Assembly (NCBI RefSeq): GCF_040807025.1
Contig: NC_090942.1
Coordinates: 81,201,987 to 81,265,986 of the forward strand
Reading direction: 5' to 3'
Length of the DNA stretch: 64,000 nt
Source of the DNA: Struthio camelus
Taxonomy: Eukaryota; Chordata; Aves; Struthioniformes; Struthionidae
Shown: positions 39,102 through 52,400 of the stretch, one piece after another
Numbering within the stretch: the stretch's first letter is position 1
Layout of the letters: the number at the start of each line of letters is the position of its first letter
Notes under the pieces: model-generated
Told to the model about the DNA's origin: nothing
Seen by the model: the letters and a program-made list of their open reading frames with translations, nothing else
Database searches by the model: none
Made by a program: the position numbers and the translations under genes

Positions 39102-42100
39102 GAGACAGCTCTGCTATGTTTTTTCTCTTCCTGTTCTGAAAAAAAGTGTTTTGTTCATAGGCATATGAATTACTGTACTGCAACTATCGCCCCTCTTGTG
39201 ACATGGGGGTTTATCTTGCTAGAAGGGCAGCTCTGGCAAATTCTCCAGTCTATCTGTTGAGACAAAACAGCCAGACTTCCAGAGAGGTGTGAGTAGGCCA
39301 AATGCCACTATAATTAGATGGTTAATTATAGTCAAGGTTGTTTGGGAATTTGTGTCCCTCTAAATATTTCTGTGACCATTCTATTTCCAGAGGCTAGCAA
39401 TGCACACGTAAATGTCATAAATTACGATACAGCTGCGTTCATTTTAGAGTTGAGTTTTTTTCTAGGATAAAAAATTTTGTACGGAAGAGATGTCCTTATG
39501 TATCAGCTAACTATTGTTTCTCTTTTGACATGTTAAAGCAGCCATCAATAAAGTAGCATCCAATGGTTATATTTGTATAACTTTAAAAATGTTTACTCTT
39601 TTCTTTCCACCCACACGTTAACCACTGAATTATTCGGATATGTTTCAGTGCAAATGCCTGTAATTTGAAGCTAAAATTTTGCTTCATGTATTCTAGAAAA
39701 ACCTCTTTACTTTTTTTTTTTGCTCTTATTTAAGACTGGCATGTGTTGCTTTTGTGTATTTTTTATGCAGTACTGCTTCCCTGGAATGGTGTTGCATGTT
39801 CAATTACAGATTTGTAGTGTTGTTTCTGTGTATAGTCTTGGTGCATCTTACCGTCTGCTCTGTTGTGAAAAGTGATATGACAGCGTTGAGGGTAATCTGT
39901 GATGTAGCATGTGATTAGTCATTCAAGGCAAGTGGAAAATTGGCTTTAATTTAGGTGGCAGTCCTATTGGGAACCTGTCTTTCCAGTAAGTTGCACATAG
40001 ATTAATCTACTGGACCCTTTTTTTTCAAAATACCTATTTGTCAGCCTAGCTAATGACTTTAGGGCTTCAAAAGGACTGTAATGTAAAGAGCAAATAAGAG
40101 CTAGATCCCATCATTGTTCTTCCTCAGCTTCGTTCTAAAAGATAAGCGTCCTTTCCATTGGAAATTGTGTGATTTAAAACATGTCTCACTTGCTGTTTAA
40201 GGCGTATTTGGGAGCCTGCGTGTGCCTTCCTTGGGGTTTGTTTAAGAATGTGCCCCTTGCTTGGCCTTGATTATGTTGTTACCTGTACTCTGTACCTACT
40301 TGTTTGAGCCACTGAAATGCCCAGGAACTTCAATGGGAGCAGTCAAGGCTTTGCAGAACCAAGCTACGAGTTGAGGAGAAACGACTTGTTTGTAAACGTT
40401 TTCTCCTTGCAAGAAAAAACAGTAACAATCAAGAAAGCCTAAAAAGCAGTTGGAATCTACACAAGGGGAAAGTTTGCTGTTTTGCGAGAGGATGCTGCAG
40501 ATAGCTTGGTGGCAGCAGATGCCACTAGCACTGATGACTTTGCAGGAACAGCTGGATCTAAGGGACATTAACTGACAGTTGCCTGCTAACAACTGGAGAG
40601 GATGAAAAAGTAAAGGGCAGGTTAACTGACCTGTCGGAATGCTGGTTCCTATACTGCTTTTTAACAGATCATCTTTCCTTTCGATTTTCTAATAGACTCC
40701 ATTGTATGAGGTAGTCTGGAATGTAGATTTTTCTCCGCATTCACGATGCACCAGTACAGTTGGTGTGTGATAATGGTAATATTTGAAAGTGCATTCTGAT
40801 GGTAATTGACCTTCATCCTGAAGCATGTTGAGCTAAGAGGATGTTATTTTTCTAAGCTGTTCAGAACAGCTGCAGTCTTTTCATGAGTGCCAGAAGCAAA
40901 TTTAAGGCTAGTTTCCTAGAAGGGAGGGAGTCTGTAGGTAGATGCTACCAGGACATCTCCTTCTAATTACAGCAATCTTTTCCTGCTGGAGAACTGTATA
41001 AATCAATTTTTCACACTCTCAGATGACCTGAGGAAGAGCACAGTTTTGGATGCAGTGTATCCATCCTTCTGTAAGTTGAAGTTTCTGTAGAATTTTTCTT
41101 CCTGCTTAATGTATTTATAGATAGAGCCATCACAGGTTAAAAGGTGGCTGTTTTCATTCTTTCTTTACTACTAGACATTTCAGGGCAACTTACTGATCCT
41201 TCCTTCACTCTTACCCAACTCTGCTGTCTTTGCTGAAATACTCTGTCCTTCTCACTCTAATAGTTTGGCGATGGCTTCCTCATAGGCGAGACAAACAGTG
41301 ACATTTTATTCAGTATGGATTGCTGGAAGACACAGGTTGGTGTCTACTTCAGATAACAGTCAGCTTGGAGTAGAATGCTAGGGAGCATCAGAGGGAAAAG
41401 ATTATCTCTGCTCCATAAATGTGGTGGTTTGTGAGGACAAAAAAAGGAGGGAGGAGAGAAGAGAGAAATCTGAGGTGCTTTGTCAGCTGGGGGTGAGCGC
41501 TGAAGCATGAGACAACATGGATGCCAAACTGGAGCAAATATTGGAGTCTTGGTGGAGGCAGCTGCTGTGCAAGGAGAGAACGGTACATCTGCTCCTTTAT
41601 CTGCTGTGTATGTTCCCTGATTGCTGAGCATGCAAAGGAAGAATATTAAGAAAACAGGTACAGAAAGGAGAAAGTAAGCGTTTTTAAAAAACAAAAAAAC
41701 AAAAAAAAACCCCAAAAAACCCCAAAGTAGGTCTGGATTCCTCAATTGCTTTTCACCCATACTTTGTTCCTATTTTATACATTTTTTTCTACTTCTCCAC
41801 AGTATCAGCTTTTCGCTATTGATAGAGACAAGCAGAGTCTTGTTCCCAAGTTGGGGGGAGAAGCATGTAAGCACCGTGGAATGTCCTTTCACTGCCTCGC
41901 TGTGCCTCCAGGTCCAGGACATGTGGGGATACTAATGTATAAGGAACAGCGAAGTGTCAGAAAACGAGCGACAAGGAAAACAAAGCTCAGCCAGTAACCT
42001 TGGGGCTCCGAAACTGAGCAAATGTTTATCGGAGCGCGATTCTGCTGGACATCACTGGATAAGAATGAGCTGATGTCACGCTTGGCAAGAGCAGCAGCTC

Positions 42101-42146
42101 GGTTTTTTCCACACAAACAGCACAACATGGCAAGGGGAAAAGGAGA

Positions 42147-42167
42147 GGGATGGGTGGGAGGGAGGGG
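42147..42167 (+). other. Tight G-quadruplex motif
   Basis: Five G runs (G3-AT-G3-T-G3-A-G3-A-G4) are separated by loops of 2, 1, 1 and 1 bases. Such short loops favour a very stable parallel quadruplex. The motif is on the BORCS5 sense strand, so both the DNA and the pre-mRNA could fold. It sits in a purine-rich block (42129-42196). Confidence 0.8.
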
Positions 42168-45100
42168 AGAGGACAGAGGAAGAGAAGGGGAGAGCTGCTT
42201 GCTGTAAATCTAACTAATAAAAATATCTCAAAGCCTGGTTTGTTTTCTTGGAAGGGGTCTTGGTGCTGGGACGTAAATAGACAAAGGTTAAGGATGCTTT
42301 GGGGCTCCTCCTCCACTACACATTCCTGACAGCCATTGCGTAATCCGCTTTGACTCGCTCCCAGCAGCTAGTATACTAGGGGCTCCTGCTCCTTCCTGTG
42401 GTCCTTATTCAACAAAGCCTCGCTTGGCTTTAACGGGAATTGTTGCTTGAATAAAGCAGTTCAGCTCTTGTGACCTCTGGTAGTTCAGTGCCTGGCCAGT
42501 GAATAGGAGCACCTCCCCTCACCCTCTCTGTATCCTTCTTTTAAAACTTCATCATATTTTATCATTCGAGTAATACAGAAATTAACTGCAGAAAGAGAGA
42601 TGTAAGGCAATGAACCGGTGAAGGCTGCTGTCTGACAGGTAGCGCTCTACAGTGAATATGTATCAGTAATAGGTGATTGTGACAGTGAGCAGTGTTGGAA
42701 AGCTCATCAGAAAAGGTGTAGATATAATGAATGAATGTTGTGATAGAGCAGTTTTTCTCAAGAGTTGTAGGAATATGCTCTCCTTAAAAAAAGGAAAAGC
42801 ACAGGAAAGGGTTAGCATCTAATCTAAAGGCTATCTCTAGTAGAAGGCTTGTTGGCTCATGTAGAGTATAGGTGTGACCCTGCTTCTCTCTTAAAGGCTA
42901 GTAAACAGCCTATTAGGATATTGAGCACTTGTGGAATATCAGACCATTAGTTTTTAGAATGTAAGAGAAAGAATATGCTTTTTAAAAAGCAGATCGCTAT
43001 GGGGGAAAATGCACAAACTCTCCAGATCAATTTATCACCAAACCTTAGTTTCAACTGGCCCTTGTTGCTTTGCTTTTAAAGCCACTTTGTTAGTGTAAGT
43101 GGGCTAGGCTTTACAATTGACCCACTGGGTATGTGATTCCCTCAGGTGTATATGATTCTCCGGAAACTTTTTGATTTGATGACTTCCTAATAGATGCACA
43201 TTATCTCATTCAAAAAATCCTGCTAATGTGGCATAGGTTGAATATATTTGAGCGCGCTCATCTGTTGAATGACCTTGCTAGACATATGCACACTTCTGAC
43301 CTCTTCCACAATAACTCTTGCTATGGGTATAGGCAGAGAACAGCACATCTGACTTTAAGGTAGCCTGGACAAAGAAAAGCTGTTGCATTCGTTGTTGTGT
43401 CGTTTAGAAATAAAGGCATTGTAGCAGAGCAGAAGGAACGGTCAGGTTTGTCACGTACTCTACTCCTTTCTTAAAATCAAATCAGATTCAAATCAAATTA
43501 GAATCAAATGAATCGTTTCTGTTGCTGCAAGTGCATTCCTTTTCTAAATAAAGTCAGAAGAAGAAAAAAAAATAGTTACATATGTATTAACTAATGCTGA
43601 ATGTATTAAAAAAAAATACACGCATTTCACAGGTGGTCCTAGGGCTTTCTGAAAACATTTAAGGTAGTAATGCATTTCTAAGAAAGCCTTAAGAACTCGG
43701 TGCTGGGCTGCAGACTTTCAAGTTTTAACATGTTCTAAATCTTTTTGTACCTTGCTCTCAAGGCCATTGAAAAGTTGGATGCTGTTGTAGGTTACTGTTA
43801 CTAGTGCGTCTTCTGTAGTTTTCTTATCCTCTGTTTCCCCCCAGCCCAAGAGGAGCTGTGCATGTGTGCGCACTGGTGTGGTTTGTTTTCATATTGCTTT
43901 GAGAGTTTTTTGTTGGAATGAAGATGTATATTCAGCATGTTGCTGTTTGTATTAGTGAAAATAAGAAATGATCCATGCTTTTAGAGCAAAAAATGCTAAG
44001 GAGCTTTCTGTAGTTGCCTCTATGGTTCGAGATTCAAAGACTGTCAGAAAATTCCCCTACTACTCAAAACTGTGGCTGATCTCCCCCTGTGTCCCTTCTC
44101 TGAAATCTACTAACGATGACCCCTTTTCTGTACAGTTTGAAAAAGCAATACTGAAATCATTGCAAAAGTGGATATATGTTTATGTAGGGCCTATAATGAA
44201 ATGGCATCTGGAACATGTACTTTCTGTTAACAGGTTAACAGCTTTGCAGAGCTGTGCTGACATTACCCGTGAGGCTCACGTGCAAACAAATTTTAAACAT
44301 CTTCCAGTTACAATGCATCAGTTAAACGTAGCAATTAGAAATCACTTAGGTCTAGACTGACTCTTCTTACAACTCACTGTTTTGCTGGTTCAGTTTTATA
44401 CTGATCTGAAGACGGGCTTTCTGAAGATGAAACAAGTTACTGAGCCTACTACAGCCTGCACATGTGGACAAGCTACTGCAACAAGGTAGTGCAGGTCAGC
44501 TGTTCTGCAGTATCCACCCCCTCCGTCAAGGTGTGGGTTAGGTGAGGCAGCTTGTCCTTCTTTCCTTGAAGTTTTAAATTATCTTGTATTTCTCAAAAGC
44601 AGAGCGCCCGTTTTTGTGGGTGGGTGTCACAGAACTGCTGACTTGTTGCTTCCCTCTGAGTTGTGTGCCGCGGTTTTGAGCTTTCCTGAAAAATAACAGG
44701 ATTCTGTAGGCTAAAGGTATAGCTAATCCAAAGTAAGGGTGGGTTGCTGCCGGTGGCTGTCGTTCTCTTCCTTTCCGTGTGTTGGGTTTATTGAGCGTGC
44801 AGCTGCAAGGGCTTTTGCTTGAGTGCCTAAGAGGGAGACAAACCAACTCTGCTAACAGGGAAAGATGTTTGCTGTATCAGCCAGCTGAATCAATATGTCC
44901 CAAAGTCATGTGAGTGCTAAATCCTCCTGGGAGCCCGGGCGGTTGGGTCAGAGCAGGACACGGCCCTTTAGGAAGGCAGCTGGCAAGAGAGCAGGGCTGC
45001 CCCTTTGGTGCCTGCTTGTGCTTGGTGCAAGTTGGTGCAGTCTCTGAGGTGAGAGTGAGGTCCCAGCCTGGGGGTCTGTGGCAGTTTAAGCCACTGCCAA

Positions 45101-46702
45101 TTGGAGCTACCCTCTCCTTCCCCTGCGTGCATCACTTCTAATTTTCGGGCAGCTCAAGCACTCTGGACTTTCTTGCTGTGTGCACAAGTGCCAGTGCACG
45201 GGGAGCAGCTGCGTCTGTGTCTTGTCTAAACCGCGGTAGTAAATGGCTGTGGAGCAGCACCTTAACCTGTGCTTGGCAGGGCCATGCCAAGTGACTGCTT
45301 GTAAGCATCAGAGCTTTATCCTTTCTTAAATTTTCACTGATCCATAAAGGAGAAACTCTTAGCTTCTGACTTGCAGGAAGGTTGAGAGCCTGCAATTTTC
45401 AGCAATGGTACAGATAGTAGTTTTAAAGATGCTAAATGTAGTGAAGAATAACTTATTATCAGCTCTGTTATTTTAAAATAGCAGGAAACATAGGTAATAT
45501 CCCACCAAATGTCAATTTTCGTTTGTTTTCATGAATAATCTTAAACCTTTTTTGGAAGTAGTTCTGCCTTTTTTTTTTTTCCCACTCCCTGTTTTTATAA
45601 CAAAGAAGAGTATTTGCCTGGCAACAGGGATGTCTGGCCTTAGAGCTCATCCCTTCCTGGTATTTTATTTCTTATCTGAAGACGGAACTGTCTGCAGGGA
45701 ATATCAGAATTAATTGCTGTCAGTGTCAACTACAGCTACAGAGTTGTAGTTTCAGATGGTAAATGAATAGTGGTGGAAGAGAAATTATATGTTTCTAAAC
45801 ATAGGATAAATGTGACTTTGATTTTTTTTTTCAAACCTATCTTCTTGTTTCCTTTTTGTTCTTATGTGCAAGTCATCAGTTCACATTTTGCATCTGAACC
45901 ATTTACGCTTTACCAACCCACTGTGGCTGACTCTCCAAGCTTGTTCCTAGGGGCCGTTGGGAGGCAAGGGATCATTGGAGAGCAGAGTTGTGCTGTCAGT
46001 GTATCAAGGTGGAGGGAAGGAGATAATACACAGCCTGTGGATCAAGTTGCAAAAACTCCCCTTTTTTCCTGTGCAAAGGGATTTTTGGCTGCAGTTAAAA
46101 ATTTGTATTTATTTATTTAGACAGTCTGTGAGAGCTACGCCAGTCCTTCACCTGTTTGAGCTGAGTACCTGGCTCACAGCTCAGCATTCTCTGTTCATTT
46201 TGCACAAGTTCTTGTCTTTAACCTAAAAGACAGCTCAGCCAGCAGAATCACTCCATCAGGTGTTTTGATGCCTCCATTGCCTGGTATATTAAGTATAATA
46301 GGCCATGTAAAGGGAATGCCTGTATTTTCAGAGGGCCGCAAGCTTAGGTGCCTTTCTGCCCTGGGGATGCATTGCAGACTGGGAGAGCCCTGCTTCACCT
46401 GGGCAGGGCTATCCTGCTGTCCCGGGGCACATGGGACTGAGGAGGTGTGCACTGCCCCTCCACTGTGGCATGCCTGAGCTAGGTGAGCAAGTCTTGCTTC
46501 TTCAAGCATAAGCCCTAGAGGCTGGATTTTGTAGCTCTGCTCTCCACTTCAGGCTCCTCATTAATTGTTGAAGAATTACAGTGCCAGAGGCTGGCCAAGT
46601 ATTTCTAACCAGCTTTGTGCACAGACAGTACCCGAAGGAGGCAAGTTAAACTAAACGCAGTAAATTTCAGTTGTAGTGAACCAAGTCACAATGTCTGATT
46701 TG

Positions 46703-46724
46703 GTTTGTTTGTTTGTTTGTTTTT
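46703..46724 (+). repeat. (GTTT)n simple repeat
   Basis: Four to five copies of GTTT followed by a T run. Confidence 0.8.
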
Positions 46725-47745
46725 TCCTTAGAGCCATGCTGGATAAATGCTCAACAGCTGAGCAACTACTCAATGTTTTAAGTTTTATTTGGCTATCGTG
46801 CATATTTTCTAGTGTTATGAGCAGAAAGAGTTGACAGATGTCCTCATGTACCCATAATTACTCCAACTGATATTATCCTGAGACGGTAGGCATCCACAGT
46901 ATGATGTATTTTTTTTCCTTTTTTTTTTTCTTTTTGTCTTAGTGCAGTCAGAAAGCGTTGTGAGGTGACTCTTATGCCACGGGTTCTCCTAATTATTTTG
47001 CATTCCTGACTCTGCCCCAGACCTAGCATAAGTGCCTGTGTGTCTACCAGGGTCAGGAGGAAGATCTTACCAGTGGCTGTTTTGTGCTGTTTCTAAGGCT
47101 TGTTGGCCCCATTAGGAGCCGGTTTCACTTGCTAGCTGGATGGAGAACTAACCTAGTGACAAATTAGTAGTTTTCAGGTAGGTTAATGAGCTGAACCCAT
47201 TTGTGGAGGAGCTCGGCGAGAACCAGAAGTGGTCCAAGGAAGGGGCCTGGGCTGCATGGGCAAGGGGAGGTGGCAGAGCAACAAATCTATTCCTATTTTC
47301 AGTGGCAGAGTGCTGTTAGATCAGCTCAGGATGTGATTCTGTGAGTGGCTTCTTTTAATCTGGGTCAGTGGTCTTTTCCGTACCGGTAGGAGGCATTCTG
47401 GCAGAGTCTACAGAGGCCATTAATTCTTCTAATGAACCTTATAAGTGCCTTGAGAGAGGTGTGATTTAAGATGAATAAACCCACCCACCACGTATAAATG
47501 GAGAGGTATCTATTTAGAAATGTTATGGTGAGGAAGCAGAGTTTTACTGTAAAATGACTGATATTTTCCATGATAGAATTAGGAAATAGCTTCATGCTGT
47601 GTATGAGCAGATCATCAGCAGACTGTATATTAAAAAAGTGGAGGGGGGGCATATTTTTGCAGCTGCACTGTTGGGATGGGGGGAGTTAAGTGGAAGGAGA
47701 ATTGAATTGTTGTATTGTGGGTCTATCTGACCACAAAGGGAGTGA

Positions 47746-47869
47746 CGCACGCGCTTGGCAGAGCTGGAATGCGGAAGCCCCCGCTGCCGGCTCGGAGACT
47801 CGTATCCCGGCTTTATGGCCGCGCGGGGATTCGGATTCATTGTCTTAGGATGTGGGGAGCCGCAGCTCG
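47746..47869. promoter_or_regulatory. Isolated CpG cluster inside intron 2
   Basis: By hand count, about 15 CpG occur in 124 bases, in the middle of CpG-poor intron. It begins with GTGACGCACGCGC (a TGACG half-CRE followed by CpG repeats) and includes GGCCGCGCGGGG. It has no retroelement hallmark that I recognise. It could be an alternative promoter, a CpG-rich enhancer or a CpG-rich repeat remnant. Confidence 0.45.
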
Positions 47870-49674
47870 AGAAACTCCCAAGCTTGCTAGCCACATGGTG
47901 TTACTTGTTACATGCATAACTGATCAAAGCGGTACCCCTAGACGTGAGTTAGCGAGTAATGGAAGAAAGGCAGTGACTTGGAGGGAGTTATCTGGTGCTG
48001 CTATTTCATTTGGATTATCTTGCAAAGATTTTTGTTAAGTACAGCTCGCTTATAAGGACAGGATCACGCAAGTGTTGCTTTTAGATATTCAACGCTTGTT
48101 TAAGTAGCAGCTTATTTTAATAGTAAGATGATGCTTTTTCATAACGTCCTACTAGTGAGTTCATTTAGCGAAGCGCAAATACCTGGTAAACTGCTACGGA
48201 GGAGGTGAAACTTGCTTGTTTTTTTTCTCCAGGGATTTTAAAACACTTCATGCAATGGATTCCCTATTGTGCTTTTGTCTTTCTTCAAGGTACTTTGCCG
48301 CTTGACAGTATTTGACAGTAGATGATAAACATAGAAGTAATGTGGAGCACAACAGGCCACTAATTTCTGTGTAGCAGTTGAACGTTTTAGGTGTCCTAAT
48401 AAGCCGCACACAACTGAGGGATTAGTTTTTTTAAACCACTCTCAAAAGTAAATTTTGTTGTCTCCTCCTTCCCTCCCCAACTCAACCTTTGAGTAATTGC
48501 AATATCCTTAGCTTGCTTATTATAGTTTCATACCGATTCCAGCTCCGTGTTTCCTTCTACCCTTGGAAAATACCCTTACAATATTGCGATACAATGCTGG
48601 GAACAGTAATAGCCATTTAGATACCAGCGCTGCTGGGAAGACGACATCTATTGCATCCCTGGAGTTCAGTCTGAGATCAGTTCTAACGGATGTGGGAAAA
48701 GAATAAAACACAGACTGAGAAAGAAAAGTGGAAGAGTGCTTAAGTTTGGTTAGCTTGAGTTACGAAGGTAGGAACAAAACCCAAATATTTAAATGTAGGG
48801 GGGAGAGAGCATAGGGAGGAAAGCGTTAGTTCAGACTTTGGCAGCAGGCATTTGCCAAAGATATTAGTCAGATGGTAGGATCATTTAATAGAAAATGGAT
48901 GTCCCTGAATAGTTTTGTTTAGTTTGGGTAGTGGGTTGCTGAAGTGAAAAGTTTAATCTGCTGAGGCCAGCCAGGCTCCCAGAGTGATCTTCTCCGTCTC
49001 ACAGTGAACAGGAGGGATGTAGTGGACAGAGCTTTATCTCCTCTTATTCGGTTGGATTTGCTAGTAAATAACTATTTGCCCTTATAAACAGAGTACTTTA
49101 TCTAGTGAGACTTATTTTAAGAAAGAGAATAAGGAGCAACTACTTAATTTCTGTGAAGTATGTGCTGTATGAGTTATACGTATGGATTGTATAACTTAGT
49201 TTCATCTGCCCCACCTGGGCTTTGCCACTCCTGGGTAATGCAGCCATTCTGAAGTCATGCTGATAAAGCTGTCAGAGGACATCTTTCTACAGTCCCCAAA
49301 TCAAGGTTTTTAAAAATCGGAAGCTTAGTGAATAAATAGTTTTGGATCCATGTTACCATTGCATGTATAAATAATGGGCTAGCTAGTTAAAGAAATAAGT
49401 ATCATCCAAACTAAAATTTGTGTGTGGAGTTGCAGCCCGCATTGCTAGCAAAATGACTGAGTGATAAATTAGGTTACGTGCAAGAAAAGAATGTAAGGCA
49501 GAAAATGCCAACTCTGTAACTTTCACAAATACTGTTATTGTTCTTTATTATGTTTTCCTGAATGCACATAGAGAGAAATCACTATTCCTATTACTTGTGG
49601 CCAGAAAGCATCAATGTTACATTTTAGGTAATGCTTCTTTAATAGACCTTCTTGGAAAAATATACAGTAAAAAA

Positions 49675-49690
49675 ATATATATATATATAT
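49675..49690 (+). repeat. (AT)n microsatellite
   Basis: Eight AT units, flanked by an A run on the left and a T run on the right, forming a self-complementary stretch. Confidence 0.85.
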
Positions 49691-52284
49691 TTTTTTGTTG
49701 ATACTTGCATAGTACCTAGAAAGCAAGTTATGTGCCACAAATCAAACCAGAGAAGACAAGAAGCCAGGAGTGCCCAGCTTGACACTCCTGTTCCTCTCCC
49801 TGCCACCCCAATATTTGTTGGAAACTGCAGCTTGGTGAGATCTGCTGTGAGTTACCTGGAGACAGTGACTACCGAGGAGAAAGGGGACATGCTCTGCTCA
49901 AAGAAAGCAGCAGTGTGAAGAATGGAGTCGCAGCAAGGCTCCCTGGTTAGGGGAAAGAGACTGTGATTCACGGCAAGTCAAGCATGAATAAGGTTGAGAT
50001 CAGGAAATGGACATTTGAAAAACAGGGTCACGAATGTAGAGTGAAGTGTGGAGAGAAAGCAGCCTGACAACCGCAATTTGTTAAAAGCTCTTGAAAAATT
50101 GTGTGCTATAACATGCATAGTTTGTTTTTTTTTTTTTTAATTGAAAATAAAAATGTTTGTGTCATCATTAAGAGTCTTTTTTTTTTATTGCATGTGTGAT
50201 GTGGTAGAGCATGGTCACTTGCCTGTGGTGACCCTACAATTATGTACCAGCAAGTTCACAGACTTGAAACTACATCTTCAGCGGATACTTGCTATGCTAT
50301 TTAATTTGGTATGCACATCCATTTTCAAGCAGTTATATATAGTTTGGAGTTGTGAGACCTCAGATGGTCCCTTTGGTGTTGTGATAGAGTTGGATGGTCA
50401 GTTTGGAGACCTTTTGCACTTGAGTCTGCTGAGTCTCTCAGCCATGACTTTATTTTTGCTGTGGCAATGTACATTGACTCAGACCTCACAAGATGTCTTA
50501 AAAGTCTGGGGCTGTGGATTTAATTGAGGGTCTAGTTTCAGAGGTGCTTCTCAGGAAAGAGGGGACTGAGTGTAGGCCTCAAAGAAATCACAGGTGTCCA
50601 CCTACTTGTTTTCTGCTGATAGACTAAAGATAAATACACATTTTCTCTTTGGTATGCGGCAGTACTTTTCATTTATTTCATGTATATAATCAGTGGTGGT
50701 GATATCAGAATCAACATTGGGCTTTGTTTGCAATTATAAAGCATCAATAAAAAGCTTTGATCAACAGATACTATTAGTTACTTAAAAGGAACTATTTCAG
50801 TGAAGCAGTCTTTAAAATTTCTGTGCCACTTTTAAAAGTTTCCTCCATCCAAAAAAAAAAAGAAAACTGAACTGCTGGGCTCGTTGACTCTTTAAATAAA
50901 TGGTCTGTTCATGGGTCTTGCTTCATGCCATGTTGTGGCAATGAATTGCGATCGGATAACTATGAAAATGACAGCTGAAGAAGATGCCCAAAAGCGTGAT
51001 GAAAATCAACAGACAGTAATATCGGTTGATTTAGTAGATGATGTTACTTCCTGAAGAGCAATACCTCATTTACTGTAGACTTCACCTGACTGCGTGCGCC
51101 TGCAGGGGCTGCCTATTTTGCCGGAAACAGTCTTTCCGGTAACTTGGTCTCTGGCAAAAGGCATCTGAATAAGTTGCCATGGCAAAAGCTTGGTTGTCAA
51201 CTCAGACTTGCAGCACTTGAGCTACTCTGTAATAATTGCCTGCGTGTGTGCTTTTTGCCTCTTGGTAAAAGCAGCACAGAGTCCTCCTCCCCCAGCGAGT
51301 TTACCTGGGGTAAGCGTGTGTACGCAGGGTGGTTATTGTGCAATAGCAAATGTGCCTCGGCTTCGCGTGGGTGCCCTTGTGCTTACAGGTGACTTTAGAG
51401 GTCACCTTTCCTCTGGAAACCACTAAAGGCTGTTTTTTGTTTTTCTGCTAGTATGTGCTATGCCACAAGGTTATAAATATCTGTACAGTTTTGCCTAAAA
51501 TAAAATAAAGGTTAGCCTCAAGGAGCTATCTCGTTACTAGTAATAGAATCAATTAGATCAGTTTTACCTTGCGGGGTTATTTTATTTGAAATAAATTTGA
51601 TTTTTCTGCTTATGCTGTCTCTTTTTCTTCCATCTTGAGCTGAGAAATTCTTTGCATCTGCTGGCAAATCTCAACCAAATTTTACAGCGGGAAAGTGATG
51701 TGAAAGATATTTAAGGTGCTATTATTTTAAAGAAGACAGACGGCTAGGAAAAGTGAGATCCTCTTAATGTCTTGCATGCAGGGAAGGTTGAAAGAACACC
51801 ATGCTGTTGCTAAAATGGAGAGGTCCCCCTGTGTTCCTTCCTCCCCTGGCTCCTGCCCATCCTGATACTAGCTTTAGTCTTAGATCTTGTGGCTAGCTGA
51901 CTGCTCTTGGTATCCTAGAGGGAAAATGTTTTTTCCCGGATTAGTTCTCTGCTGTTTTCGTGAACTGAATCATTTCTGTGCCATAGCTGAGCATCACTGC
52001 TGGCTTGTGGTGAGGAAAGTGAGGATGGACCTTCCTTGTTGTGGGGCACACGTGTGGGGGATGGAGGGAAGAAACTGTTAATTTGGCTCTGGTAGTCTTC
52101 CAAAACTGTGCCTTTACTAGAGGCTTGAGAACCTGTGTTGAAGAGACTGTATAAATGCTGTGATGAGGTCCCATAAAGGAACAGGGAGAGCTCTGTTGGC
52201 AGTAGGCTTGATTGTGTCCCGCGCTGCTGGAATTTCTTGTTTGAGTGCAAGGGAAGGGAGGGATGTTCTTGTGCTGAAGTCATT

Positions 52285-52400
52285 AGGCTGCAGGACAGCC
52301 GTTTCCATGTCATTTCAGATAAATCATTTAATCTCTTGGGGTCTCAGTTCCTCATCTTACAAAATGATGGTAGTCTGCCTCTCTTTGTGTAGTGCTTAGG
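52285..52400 (+). repeat. MIR-like SINE relic, sense
   Basis: AAATCATTTAATCTCTTGGGG, then TCTCAGTTCCTCATC, then TACAAAATGATGG follow the MIR core ('aagtcacttaacctctctgrgcctcagtttcctcatctgtaaaatgggg') over some 50 bases with few gaps. Confidence 0.65.

Larger units (their letters stand above)
38376..47735 (+). other. BORCS5: BORCS5 intron 2, third part
   Basis: Unique sequence with a C11 run (39091-39101) and a purine-rich, G-quadruplex-forming block (about 42129-42196). A (GTTT)n stretch lies near 46703-46724 and T runs near 46910-46930. The longest frame in the intron (130 codons, 43968-44360, plus) and an 83-codon frame at 41746-41997 match nothing I know. Confidence 0.7.

Noticed and set aside
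43968-44360. 130-codon plus-strand frame in BORCS5 intron 2, considered as a transposase or new gene
   Set aside because: I could not match it to any transposase or other family, and it has no terminal repeats, promoter or splice context.
50141-50527. 128-codon plus-strand frame in BORCS5 intron 2
   Set aside because: No recognisable domain, biased by T-rich DNA (Phe/Leu/Cys). Probably chance.
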